Source: JBOGJG01 sp050747825 (GTDB lineage Bacteria; Acidobacteriota; UBA6911; RPQK01; JBOGJG01). From it: 11,416 nucleotides of DNA. A program made the position numbers and the translations under genes. The number at the start of each line of letters is the position of its first letter. Position 1 is the stretch's first letter. Shown here piece after piece: positions 1-6,061 of this stretch. Location: NCBI GenBank assembly GCA_050747825.1, contig JBOGJG010000261.1:1-11416 (forward strand), given 5' to 3'. The notes beneath the pieces were generated by a model. The model searched no databases, had not been told where the DNA came from, and worked only from the letters and a program-made list of their open reading frames with translations.

Positions 1-138
1 GGGTGGCCGGTGGCAAGCTCGCTTCGCTCGCGGTGGCGGGTGGCAAGCTCGCTTCGCTCGCGGTGGCCGGTGGCAAGCTCGCTTCGCTCGCGGTGGCCGG
101 TGGCAAGCTCGCTTCGCTCGCAGTGGCGGGTGGCGGGT
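1..138. repeat. 30-bp tandem repeat array, four copies plus partial
   Basis: Four near-identical 30-bp units lie at 1-30, 31-60, 61-90 and 91-120. Each has a GGTGGC-rich half followed by AAGCTCGCTTCGCTCG. The units differ only at the first base (G or C) and the eighth (C or G). From 121 to 138 the pattern degrades into copies of GTGGCGGGT. The array reaches the left edge of the window, so its true length is unknown. An inverted copy of the unit occurs at about 262-300. No gene is visible here; frames remain open through it only because of base composition. Confidence 0.93.
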
Positions 139-222
139 GGCTCGATCGGGCTTGAGGCCTGAGGGAAAAAACAAGCCTTAAGCCTCAGGTCTCAGACCAC
201 AAGCTTTTTCCCAACCCGCCAC
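123..222. repeat. nested inverted repeats in the spacer between two repeat arms
   Basis: GTGGCGGGT at 123-131 (again at 130-138) pairs with ACCCGCCAC at 214-222. Inside it GGGAAAAA at 163-170 pairs with TTTTTCCC at 205-212. The interior holds AGGCCTGAGG (155-164), the reverse complement of CCTCAGGCCT, and GCCTCAGGTCTCA (182-194). Both motifs recur, exactly or nearly so, inside rsmB at 2720-2751, so they belong to a dispersed repeat family. The T-run after the inner stem could give weak termination, but I see no gene ending just upstream. Confidence 0.6.
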
Positions 223-245
223 GTATGTACCCGGACCAACCCCCG

Positions 246-317
246 CCACCTGCCACCTGCCACCTGCCACCGCGAGCGAAGCGAGCTTGCCACCCGCCAC
301 CTGCCACCTGCCACCTG
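246..317. repeat. inverted 7-bp repeat block upstream of def
   Basis: Copies of GCCACCT in 7-bp register are interrupted at about 269-288 by an inverted copy of the left array's core (CGCGAGCGAAGCGAGCTTGC). They then resume as GCCACCC followed by three GCCACCT, ending about 20 bp before the def start. This is the reverse complement of the GGTGGC-rich arm at 1-138, so the two arms could pair across a spacer of about 110 bp. Confidence 0.85.
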
Positions 318-324
318 ATAAGAT
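316..324 (+). promoter_or_regulatory. possible extended -10 element for def
   Basis: TGATAAGAT lies in the only AT-rich patch between the repeat block and def. It reads as an extended -10 (TG, one base, then TAAGAT, 4 of 6 to TATAAT). No -35 at normal spacing is visible; the nearest candidate, TTGCCA at 287-292, is 26 bp away. If used, transcription would begin near 331, leaving only a few bases before the def ATG. That would fit the lack of a Shine-Dalgarno there. Weak evidence. Confidence 0.25.
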
Positions 325-336
325 ATTACTGAAAAA

Positions 337-846
337 ATGATTCGACCAATATTGACCTACGGAGCGCCGGAGTTGGAAAAGAAGAGCGCCCCCATACTAA
401 AGTTCGACGAGGAGCTTAAGGTTCTGGCCCGCGATATGCTGGAGACGATGTATGCGGCTCCGGGAGTCGGTCTGGCTGCTCCACAGATCGGAATGAATTC
501 TCGCCTGGTGGTGATCGATATCAGCGCAGGACAGGAGAAGAACGCCCAGATCGTGCTAGCTAATCCTGAGATTCTGGAGGAGGAAGGTAGTCAGAAGGGG
601 GAAGAAGGTTGTCTTAGCATCCCTGGATTTACCGCCATCGTAGAGCGGCCTTATCGCGTTCGGGTGAAGGCCCAGGATCTGGAGGGCAACGACCTCGAAA
701 TGGAAGGGGAGGAGTTACTGGCGCGCGCTCTTTGCCATGAGATTGACCACCTGGACGGTATTCTCTATCTGGATCGAATCTCAGTCCTGAAGAGAGACCT
801 GATTAAACGAAAGATTCGAAAGCTGGCTCGAGCGGGAGAGTGGTAA
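337..846 (+). CDS. def: peptide deformylase
   Basis: Cytosolic metalloenzyme that removes the formyl group from the N-terminal formyl-methionine of new proteins. All three family motifs are intact in the 169 residues: GVGLAAPQIG at 43-52, EGCLSIP at 90-96 (Cys92 is a metal ligand) and HEIDH at 134-138 (His134 and His138 ligands, Glu135 catalytic). The length is normal for a bacterial PDF. ATG at 337 fits the usual N-terminus (M-I-R-P-I-L), but no Shine-Dalgarno precedes it; upstream are only AT-rich bases and repeats. The stop codon TAA at 844-846 shares its last base with the fmt ATG, which implies translational coupling. It is the first gene of the def-fmt-rsmB unit. Confidence 0.97.
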   Translation: MIRPILTYGAPELEKKSAPILKFDEELKVLARDMLETMYAAPGVGLAAPQIGMNSRLVVIDISAGQEKNAQIVLANPEILEEEGSQKGEEGCLSIPGFTAIVERPYRVRVKAQDLEGNDLEMEGEELLARALCHEIDHLDGILYLDRISVLKRDLIKRKIRKLARAGEW

Positions 847-1793
847 TGCGCGTGGTGTTCCTGGGGACACCGGAATTCGCCGGTCCCGCCCTCAGGGCGC
901 TGGTAGAGGCCTCCGGCCTGGAGGTCGTTGCGGTCGTTACGCAGCCCGACCGAAAGGCGGGGCGCGGACAGAAGTTCACCTCCCCGCCAGTTAAACAGAT
1001 GGCCTTGAGGGCCGGTCTACCCCTCTTTCAGCCCCCTCGCCTGGGCAACAATCCGGAAGCGCCGGCATTTCTGGAGGAATACAAGCCGGATTTGATGGTA
1101 GTGGTGGCTTTTGGACAGATTCTGCCTCCCGGCTTTTTCGACTTTCCTCCTTTGGGGACGCTCAATATTCACGCCTCCCTTTTGCCCCGCTACCGGGGGG
1201 CAGCTCCCGTCGCGCATGCCATCCTGGAAGGACAGCGGACTACCGGCGTGACCATCATGAAAATCGATGAGGGGATGGACACAGGAGACATTCTCACTCA
1301 GCAAACCGTACCGATCGGTGAGAACACCACTGCCGGAGAGCTGGCCCGGGAGCTTTCACTGAAAGGAGCTGATCTGTTGGTCCGCACGATACCCGATTAC
1401 GCCAGAGCGACGATAATGCCCAGGGCGCAGGATCACAGTCAGGCGAGTTACGCCCCTCGCCTGGCTAAAGAACAGGCGCTCATCGACTGGAGCCGTCCGG
1501 CCGATAGCATCCACAACCAGATTCGCGGGCTGAATCCCTGGCCGGTCGCTGTCACTCACTTTCGATCTCAGCCCGTCAAAGTCTGGCGCAGCCTGCGCTC
1601 GCAGGCCTCAGCAGGAGAAGCCTCCGGCTTGATTACGTCTATCGAAGAACAGGGCATCGTCGTGAGCTGCGGGGATGGCAAAACCATCACCCTGAGCGAG
1701 CTCCAACTTCCGGGCAAGGCCTGCTTGAGCGCCCAGGATTTCGCCAATGGCCTGAGGCTTCGCCCGGGGGAGCTGTTTGGGGTCAGATCTTGA
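846..1793 (+). CDS. fmt: methionyl-tRNA formyltransferase
   Basis: Transfers a formyl group from 10-formyl-tetrahydrofolate to Met-tRNA(fMet), supplying the substrate chain whose product Def later deformylates. The formyltransferase core carries N107, H109 (in NIHASLLPRYRGAAP) and D145 (in DEGMDTGD), matching the catalytic Asn-His-Asp set. A C-terminal tRNA-binding domain follows from about residue 205. I chose ATG at 846 (315 residues) over GTG at 840 because it starts directly at MRVVFLGTPEF, overlaps the def stop as TAATG, and has GGGAG at 834-838 at proper distance. The last codons (GVRS-stop) are exactly the left arm of a 15-bp palindrome at 1779-1793, so the C-terminal residues come from a repeat. 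TGA overlaps the proposed rsmB TTG. Confidence 0.97.
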   Translation: MRVVFLGTPEFAGPALRALVEASGLEVVAVVTQPDRKAGRGQKFTSPPVKQMALRAGLPLFQPPRLGNNPEAPAFLEEYKPDLMVVVAFGQILPPGFFDFPPLGTLNIHASLLPRYRGAAPVAHAILEGQRTTGVTIMKIDEGMDTGDILTQQTVPIGENTTAGELARELSLKGADLLVRTIPDYARATIMPRAQDHSQASYAPRLAKEQALIDWSRPADSIHNQIRGLNPWPVAVTHFRSQPVKVWRSLRSQASAGEASGLITSIEEQGIVVSCGDGKTITLSELQLPGKACLSAQDFANGLRLRPGELFGVRS

Positions 1794-1824
1794 AGCAAAA
1801 AGGAAAAACTCAAGATCTGACCCC
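1779..1824. repeat. perfect 15-bp palindrome spanning fmt stop and rsmB start
   Basis: GGGGTCAGATCTTGA at 1779-1793 is the exact reverse complement of TCAAGATCTGACCCC at 1810-1824, with a 16-base A-rich loop. The left arm holds the last four fmt codons, the fmt stop and the rsmB TTG; the loop and right arm encode roughly the first 12 RsmB residues. In the mRNA this would be a strong hairpin hiding the rsmB start and the GGGG that could serve as its ribosome binding site. From memory, GGGGTCAGATCTTGA-like palindromes are often seen beside REP-associated tyrosine transposases; that link is an inference. There is no T-tract, so it is not an intrinsic terminator. Confidence 0.9.
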
Positions 1825-3136
1825 TACTGAACCCCGGAGCGTAGCGGTTCGATTGCTGCGAAGGATCTCCAGGCGCGGAGAGCACATTGACCTGATTTTT
1901 AGCGATGAGAGCTTTCTCAGGCTGGATGTGCGCGATCGCGGCCTGGTGACCGAATTGATTTATGGAGTTTTGAGGAGCCAGGGCACGCTGGACTATTACA
2001 TCTTGCTACTCTCACGCGCGCCCTTCCAGAAGCTGGACGAGATCATCCTTTGGATCTTGCGCCTGGGGCTATATCAGCTCGAATTCATGAGAATTCCGGA
2101 GCGGGCGGCGGTCCATGAGACCGTCAATCTGTGCCGCGTCTTCCAAAAAACCTCCGCCGGCAGCCTGGTCAACGCGCTGCTTCGCCGTTTCCTGCGCGAG
2201 AAGCCCCCTCAGCCGTCCGGGGATTCGGCTGAGGCGCTGGCAGTGCGCCTCAGCCATCCCGTCTGGCTGGTCAAGCGCTATCTGGCCCGGCAGCCTCTAA
2301 AAGAAGCCAGGGCAGGGCTGATGCTGAATAATCAGGTTCCTCTGCCTGCGCTTTGGGTCAATATCTTCAAGACCTCCCTGGCCGATTTTTGCGGTCGCCT
2401 GGAACAGGAAGGGATAGCCTTTGAAATCGTTCCGGACTTGCCTAACTGCCTGGTCGTCCGCTATCCGGCCTTCTCTCAGCACCCGCTCTACCGGGAAGGA
2501 TATTGCTTCTTCATGGATGCGGCCAGCCAGCAGGTTGTTTATCTAGCCGATTTGCAGGACCGCCGCCGACTCGGCGATTTCTGCGCCGCTCCCGGCGGCA
2601 AATCTTTCCTGATCGCCTCTCAGATGCAGCAGGGGTCCCGGCTCGTTTGCGCTGACTTCGACTCCCAGCGCCTGGAGGAAACCCGAGCCAGGGCGAATTT
2701 CTACAATATCCCTGGCGCTGCCTCAGGCCTCCGGTCTCAAGCCTCAGGCCTGTATTTCGTCCACGCCGATCTTTCCCGGTCCGCACCCTTTCAGGACTGC
2801 TTCGATTTTGTGCTGCTGGATGTTCCCTGCAGCGGTCTGGGCACGTTGCGCTCCAACCCTGATATCCGCTGGAAAGCGAGAGAAGAGGACCTGGACCGCT
2901 TTCATGCCAAGCAGGTGGCCATTCTTGCCAACGGCTTTGCGGCCCTTCAGCCGGGAGGTGAGCTGATTTACTCTACCTGCTCGACGGAGCCGGAGGAAAA
3001 CGAGTCCGTTGTCCGGGAGTTCCTGGCGCAGGAAACCCGGGCAAGGAAGGCTGCGGAGCCTTTCAAAACACCGGTCGAGGAGCGTCCCGGAGACTGCTTT
3101 TTCGCCGTGCGAATCAGGCGAGCCAACCGGTTCTGA
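1790..3136 (+). CDS. rsmB: 16S rRNA (cytosine-C5)-methyltransferase RsmB
   Basis: SAM-dependent enzyme that makes m5C967 in 16S rRNA. The N-terminal NusB-like RNA-binding domain covers about residues 15-140; the Rossmann methyltransferase domain follows. Visible motifs are DFCAAPGGK (263-271, SAM binding), LLDVPCSGLGT (342-352, Cys347) and YSTCSTEPEENE (394-405, catalytic Cys397). The length of 448 is slightly above the usual 430 or so. Two oddities explain the excess. The first 12 or so residues come from the palindrome at 1779-1824. Residues 309-321 (ASGL-RSQ-ASGL core) are an insertion between the post-motif helix and the next strand, encoded by an 11-bp direct repeat. TTG at 1790 is the only plausible start, since no ATG or GTG lies in frame before the domain begins; it overlaps the fmt stop. 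Function is confident, start moderately so. Confidence 0.93.
   Translation: MKQKGKTQDLTPTEPRSVAVRLLRRISRRGEHIDLIFSDESFLRLDVRDRGLVTELIYGVLRSQGTLDYYILLLSRAPFQKLDEIILWILRLGLYQLEFMRIPERAAVHETVNLCRVFQKTSAGSLVNALLRRFLREKPPQPSGDSAEALAVRLSHPVWLVKRYLARQPLKEARAGLMLNNQVPLPALWVNIFKTSLADFCGRLEQEGIAFEIVPDLPNCLVVRYPAFSQHPLYREGYCFFMDAASQQVVYLADLQDRRRLGDFCAAPGGKSFLIASQMQQGSRLVCADFDSQRLEETRARANFYNIPGAASGLRSQASGLYFVHADLSRSAPFQDCFDFVLLDVPCSGLGTLRSNPDIRWKAREEDLDRFHAKQVAILANGFAALQPGGELIYSTCSTEPEENESVVREFLAQETRARKAAEPFKTPVEERPGDCFFAVRIRRANRF
2720..2751 (+). repeat. repeat-derived in-frame insertion within rsmB
   Basis: GCCTCAGGCCT occurs twice, at 2720-2730 and 2741-2751, with a 21-bp (seven-codon) period, so it encodes ASGL-RSQ-ASGL. 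GCCTCCGGTCTCA at 2727-2739 matches GCCTCAGGTCTCA at 182-194 in 12 of 13 positions. CCTCAGGCCT is also present inverted at 155-164. The same dispersed repeat therefore occurs in noncoding DNA and in frame in a gene. Confidence 0.75.
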
Positions 3137-3176
3137 TTCGTGTGATTCGTTGGCCCGGAACCGAATCGATCATTAG

Positions 3177-3450
3177 CAGCCTGTGGTAAAAGTCCTGAGG
3201 GGTCGTGTTAGGGGCGCCGAGGGCTCGGATGCAAGGCCCGGCGACGCCGGCGATGCCCTTGCATCGTCCAGCAGCCGCAACGCCGCAGACGGGTCCTCGC
3301 CGCCCCTAACCCAAAGGGCGCCAGGGGATTGCCGCCGCCGGCTGCGTTGTTCGTCGTCGACGATGCTGTAGCATCGCCTTCCTCCCCTCGCCTGGCCGGA
3401 CGACTCCACTTCCCTGGCGCACGGCCCCTCAGGACTTTTACCACAGGCTG
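3177..3450. mobile_element. 274-bp MITE-like element with 31-bp TIRs and TTAG target duplication
   Basis: The first 31 bases (3177-3207) and the reverse complement of the last 31 (3420-3450) agree at 30 of 31 positions and begin CAGCCTGTGGTAAAAGTCCT. Directly outside lie TTAG at 3173-3176 and TTAG at 3451-3454, a 4-bp target duplication. TTAG fits the YTAR target known for some IS5- and IS701-related elements, so a transposase of that kind may have moved it (inference). The interior has no convincing gene. The two halves stay similar in register well inside the ends: bases 71-90 and 101-110 from each end resemble each other, around a GGCGATGC-N4-GCATCGTC core. The whole element is thus an imperfect palindrome. 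It contains smaller stems at 3228-3265 and 3361-3376. It fills the gap between rsmB and the PASTA gene. Confidence 0.88.
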
Positions 3451-3451
3451 T

Positions 3452-3481
3452 TAGACACAAGTCAAAGTCCTATGCTAAAAT
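3452..3481 (+). promoter_or_regulatory. sigma70-type promoter for the PASTA-rpe-bamD-valS-nadC unit
   Basis: TAGACA (3452-3457, 5 of 6 to TTGACA) is followed after 18 bp by TAAAAT (3476-3481, 5 of 6 to TATAAT), with TG one base before the -10. Transcription would start near 3488, giving a leader of about 34 bases. The -35 begins inside the TTAG copy at the right edge of the mobile element. Since that sequence is the duplicated target, the -35 probably existed before insertion and was regenerated, while everything upstream of it was replaced. Confidence 0.6.
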
Positions 3482-3521
3482 TCACCGTCAAAAAGACAAA
3501 AAGAAGTTCCCGATAAATTAC

Positions 3522-4259
3522 ATGTCCCCCAAAAATAACGGATTGCAAGAAAAGGTTCGAATCTTTTTTAAGCTGGCCCTGCTCTTGGGTATTTTGCTGG
3601 CGGTCGGAGCGATTGCCGTCTACTTTGGTATGCGGGTGGCAATTCGTGGTACGGAGGTGGAAGTACCGCAGGTCGTGGGAGACACGGCTGAGAAGGCTCA
3701 GGAGGAGCTGGAAGGTTTTGATCTGGGCTTGAGCGTAAACGGCAAGCGGTATGCTGAGGATGCTCCGGAGGGGACGATCGTGTCTCAGTATCCATCGGCC
3801 GGAGGTCGCATCAAAGCCGGTCAGGACGTTCAAGTGATCGTCAGCCTGGGGAAGCGAGTGAAGCCGGTACCTGATGTCACGGGAGCGACTGTACGGGCTG
3901 CTCAGCTCATGACGGCACAGGCGGGATATCAATTCGGCAGCATCAGCGAAATTGAGTGGGACGGCGGCAGAGGCCAGGTGATTCAGCAGGTGCCGGCGGC
4001 CTATTCCACAGAGATCGGCAGCGGGAAGATAGACGTCCTGGTCAGCCGGCAATTTACAGAACGCTTGATCATGCCCGAGTTGACGGGGAAGGAGTTGAAT
4101 CAGGTAAGAGTTCTGCTGGAATCGGCCAATTTGAAGCTGGGCAATGTCCAGTACGCTCGTTACCAGGGCGCCTCTCTGGGCAGTGTGGTCAAGCAATTCC
4201 CGCAGCCCGGTTATCCCGTAAGTCCGGAAACCCCTATCCACCTGGAGGTGGCTCGCTGA
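3522..4259 (+). CDS. membrane-anchored protein with three PASTA domains
   Basis: A 245-residue protein with a short basic cytosolic N-terminus, one transmembrane segment (about 16-38) and three PASTA repeats outside the membrane (about 44-112, 113-178, 179-245). Each repeat begins with a P-x-V/L-x-G motif (VPQVVG, VPDVTG, MPELTG) and ends in a V-x-V or I-x-L-x-V strand. PASTA domains bind muropeptides or other cell-wall parts in Ser/Thr kinases and penicillin-binding proteins. Here there is neither kinase nor transpeptidase, so this is a stand-alone sensor or scaffold and its partner is unknown. ATG at 3522 has no clear Shine-Dalgarno. It is the first gene after the promoter at 3452-3481. Its stop overlaps the rpe start (TGATG), and GGAGGT for rpe lies in its last codons. 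Confidence 0.88.
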   Translation: MSPKNNGLQEKVRIFFKLALLLGILLAVGAIAVYFGMRVAIRGTEVEVPQVVGDTAEKAQEELEGFDLGLSVNGKRYAEDAPEGTIVSQYPSAGGRIKAGQDVQVIVSLGKRVKPVPDVTGATVRAAQLMTAQAGYQFGSISEIEWDGGRGQVIQQVPAAYSTEIGSGKIDVLVSRQFTERLIMPELTGKELNQVRVLLESANLKLGNVQYARYQGASLGSVVKQFPQPGYPVSPETPIHLEVAR

Positions 4260-5053
4260 TGCCCTGGATTGCTCCTTCCATTCTTTCGGCAAACTTCACG
4301 AACTTGGAAGAGGACATCCACAAGATGGAGCAGGCCGGAGCTGAGATTCTGCACATCGATGTCATGGATGGGCATTTTGTGCCGAACCTGACCATCGGAA
4401 TTCCAGTCCTCAAGGCGATCCGCAAAACCACCGGGCTGCTGTTGGACGTCCACCTGATGATCTCAAATCCCGAAGAGATGGCCGAGGCTTTCGTGGAGGC
4501 GGGAGCCGATTTCATCAGCGTTCACTATGAAACAGTTACTCATTTGGATCGTCTACTAGAGAGAATCCGTGAGAAAGGCGCGCGTCCGGGAGTAGCCGTT
4601 AATCCACACACTCCGGTCCTTCTGTTGGAGGAGATATTGCATAAATGCCATCACGTGCTGGTGCTTTCGGTTAACCCCGGTTTGGCCGGACAGGAATTTA
4701 TTGCCGGCAGCTTTGAGAAGATGAGAAAATTAAGGGCCGAGATTCAGAAGCAGAGGTTGGATGTGAAGATTGAAATTGACGGGGGGATCGGCCCCGGGAA
4801 TGTGGGCGAAGCAGTGCGATCCGGAGCGGACATCCTGGTGGCCGGATCGGCCGTTTTTTCTTCCGAGAATCCCCAGGACACCTTTCGTCAAATGCAAGTG
4901 CTGGCTGAAGAGTCGGAGCCCAACCGAGCCGCGACCACCCAGCGGCCAACCGGGGAGCGGCCCGACAAAATCCGAGCCGCGACCGTACACCCCGCCCGAG
5001 AGGCACCCGGTACCCGGCGGCCCCAGCGGCCCCTGCAGAACAAGGAAGCCTGA
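4259..5053 (+). CDS. rpe: ribulose-phosphate 3-epimerase with repeat-derived C-terminal tail
   Basis: Interconverts ribulose 5-phosphate and xylulose 5-phosphate in the pentose phosphate pathway; TIM barrel, cytosolic. Family motifs: APSILSAN at 5-12, LHIDVMDGHFVPN at 31-43 (His32, Asp34), DVHLM at 63-67 (His65), LSVNPGLAGQ at 136-145, EIDGGI at 172-177 (Asp174) and the phosphate-binding AGSAVF at 195-200. The metal and acid-base residues are intact. The loop usually reads NPGFGGQ; here it is NPGLAGQ. ATG at 4259 has GGAGGT at 4244-4249, the best ribosome binding site in the window, and overlaps the previous stop. The enzyme should end near residue 220, but the frame continues for about 44 Arg/Pro/Ala-rich residues encoded by a repeat. 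The tail is probably disordered. Confidence 0.95.
   Translation: MPWIAPSILSANFTNLEEDIHKMEQAGAEILHIDVMDGHFVPNLTIGIPVLKAIRKTTGLLLDVHLMISNPEEMAEAFVEAGADFISVHYETVTHLDRLLERIREKGARPGVAVNPHTPVLLLEEILHKCHHVLVLSVNPGLAGQEFIAGSFEKMRKLRAEIQKQRLDVKIEIDGGIGPGNVGEAVRSGADILVAGSAVFSSENPQDTFRQMQVLAEESEPNRAATTQRPTGERPDKIRAATVHPAREAPGTRRPQRPLQNKEA
4924..4984 (+). repeat. 13-bp direct repeat, 48-bp period, forming the Rpe tail
   Basis: CCGAGCCGCGACC occurs at 4924-4936 and 4972-4984. The 48-bp spacing is 16 codons, so both copies encode RAAT in the same frame. Between them GGGGAGCGGCCCG is similarly GC-rich. From memory, GAGCCGCGACCGT...GGGAGCGG-like repeats are widely scattered in Acidobacteria genomes; the match here is partial and needs checking. 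Confidence 0.65.
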
Positions 5054-5071
5054 TACAATTGGACTGCCATT

Positions 5072-6061
5072 ATGCGATTTTTTTATAAATTCTGCCTTTT
5101 AACTCTGGGCGCACTGTTGCTTTCCGCTTGCGGCCAGAAAAGCGCCGGCCTTCAGGAGAGCGCGGTGCCTCCCGATGAAGTGCTTTTCGAAAACGGGACC
5201 AACTTCCTGGATAAGAGCCAGTACATCAAAGCCAGGCTTTCTTTCCAGACGCTCATCAACACCTATCCGGATAGCGAGTATACGCCGGCAGCCTTTCTGT
5301 CGATTGCCGACTCTTATTACAAGGAAGGTGGGACGGCGAATCTTCTCCAGGCCGAAGCCCAGTACAAGGACTTTATTATCTTCTATCCCACTCATGAATT
5401 TGCCGATGACGCGCAGTTGAAGATTGCCGCCATCAATTACAGATTGATGAAGCCTCACGATCGCGACCCAACCTATGGGCGCAAGGCTGAGATCGAGTTT
5501 CAGAAGTTCCTGGACGAGTACCCGGATAGCGAAGATGTTCCCACGGCCCGAGAGTTCCTGCGTCAGGTGCAGGAGACCCTGGCTTTAGGCATCCACCAGG
5601 TGGGTAATTTCTACCTGGAGCGGCGCCAGAACTACAACGCTTCGGAAAGCCGCTACAAGGAAGTCCTGGAGAAATATCCGCGCTTCAGCCTGCAGGACGC
5701 CAATCTGTACCACCTGGCGCTCTCGCTGGAGCGGGCGGGACGAATCGACGAGGCAACTGTTTACTATTCACGTGTGGCGGCCGAGTATCCCTTCAGCGCC
5801 TACTTCGAAGAGGCAAAAGATAAGCTGATCCTTCTGGAGAAGCCGGTCCCGGCTGTAAACGACCAAGCTGCAGCCCTGCACAAAGCGAATTTGCCGCTTG
5901 AGGAGAGCTTTTCGATCCTGGACCCGATTACGGGAGTCTTGAAGATCTTTACGGGCCCGGAGGACCCCTACGAGGTGGCCAAGCGCCGGGCTGAACAGCG
6001 TGAGGCTCAGAATCAATCCTACACGGGTGATTCGAACGGTTCGGAGGGAAAAAAAAATTGA
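5072..6061 (+). CDS. bamD: BamD-like outer-membrane assembly lipoprotein
   Basis: A 329-residue lipoprotein. The signal peptide has a basic start (MRFFYK), a hydrophobic stretch at 7-19 and the lipobox LSAC with Cys20 as the acylated residue; Gly21 does not suggest inner-membrane retention. The mature part is made of TPR-like helical repeats with the typical phrases Y-x-A-R-x-x-F-x-x-L-I-N-x-Y-P-D-S and Y-Y-K-E. In BamD they form the scaffold that contacts BamA during insertion of outer-membrane barrels. The last 70 or so residues are low in TPR character and charged, and look disordered. It is longer than E. coli BamD (about 245). It starts 18 bp after rpe with no clear Shine-Dalgarno. The last codons are a run of nine A (6049-6057) that overlaps into the next gene. 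It could also be a related TPR lipoprotein. Confidence 0.85.
   Translation: MRFFYKFCLLTLGALLLSACGQKSAGLQESAVPPDEVLFENGTNFLDKSQYIKARLSFQTLINTYPDSEYTPAAFLSIADSYYKEGGTANLLQAEAQYKDFIIFYPTHEFADDAQLKIAAINYRLMKPHDRDPTYGRKAEIEFQKFLDEYPDSEDVPTAREFLRQVQETLALGIHQVGNFYLERRQNYNASESRYKEVLEKYPRFSLQDANLYHLALSLERAGRIDEATVYYSRVAAEYPFSAYFEEAKDKLILLEKPVPAVNDQAAALHKANLPLEESFSILDPITGVLKIFTGPEDPYEVAKRRAEQREAQNQSYTGDSNGSEGKKN

Noticed and set aside
1..120. CRISPR array from regularly spaced repeats
   Set aside because: The units are adjacent 30-bp tandem copies without variable spacers, and no cas genes are present.
1591..1632. Repeat insertion in Fmt (LRSQAS...ASGL resembles the RsmB insertion)
   Set aside because: By remembered comparison with E. 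coli Fmt the loop has the same length, so nothing is inserted. The nucleotide match to the RsmB repeat is only about 14 of 18.
3133..3172. Intrinsic terminator after rsmB (GATTCG...CGAATC stem)
   Set aside because: The stem is short and bulged, and no T-run follows.
3183..3460. Small genes inside the mobile element on both strands
   Set aside because: The frames starting MVKVLRGR arise on both strands simply because the ends are inverted copies; there is no family resemblance.
3462..4292. Antisense reading frame of 276 codons over the PASTA gene
   Set aside because: It is opposite a clear PASTA protein with good motifs, its own sequence shows no domain, and it would run through the promoter.
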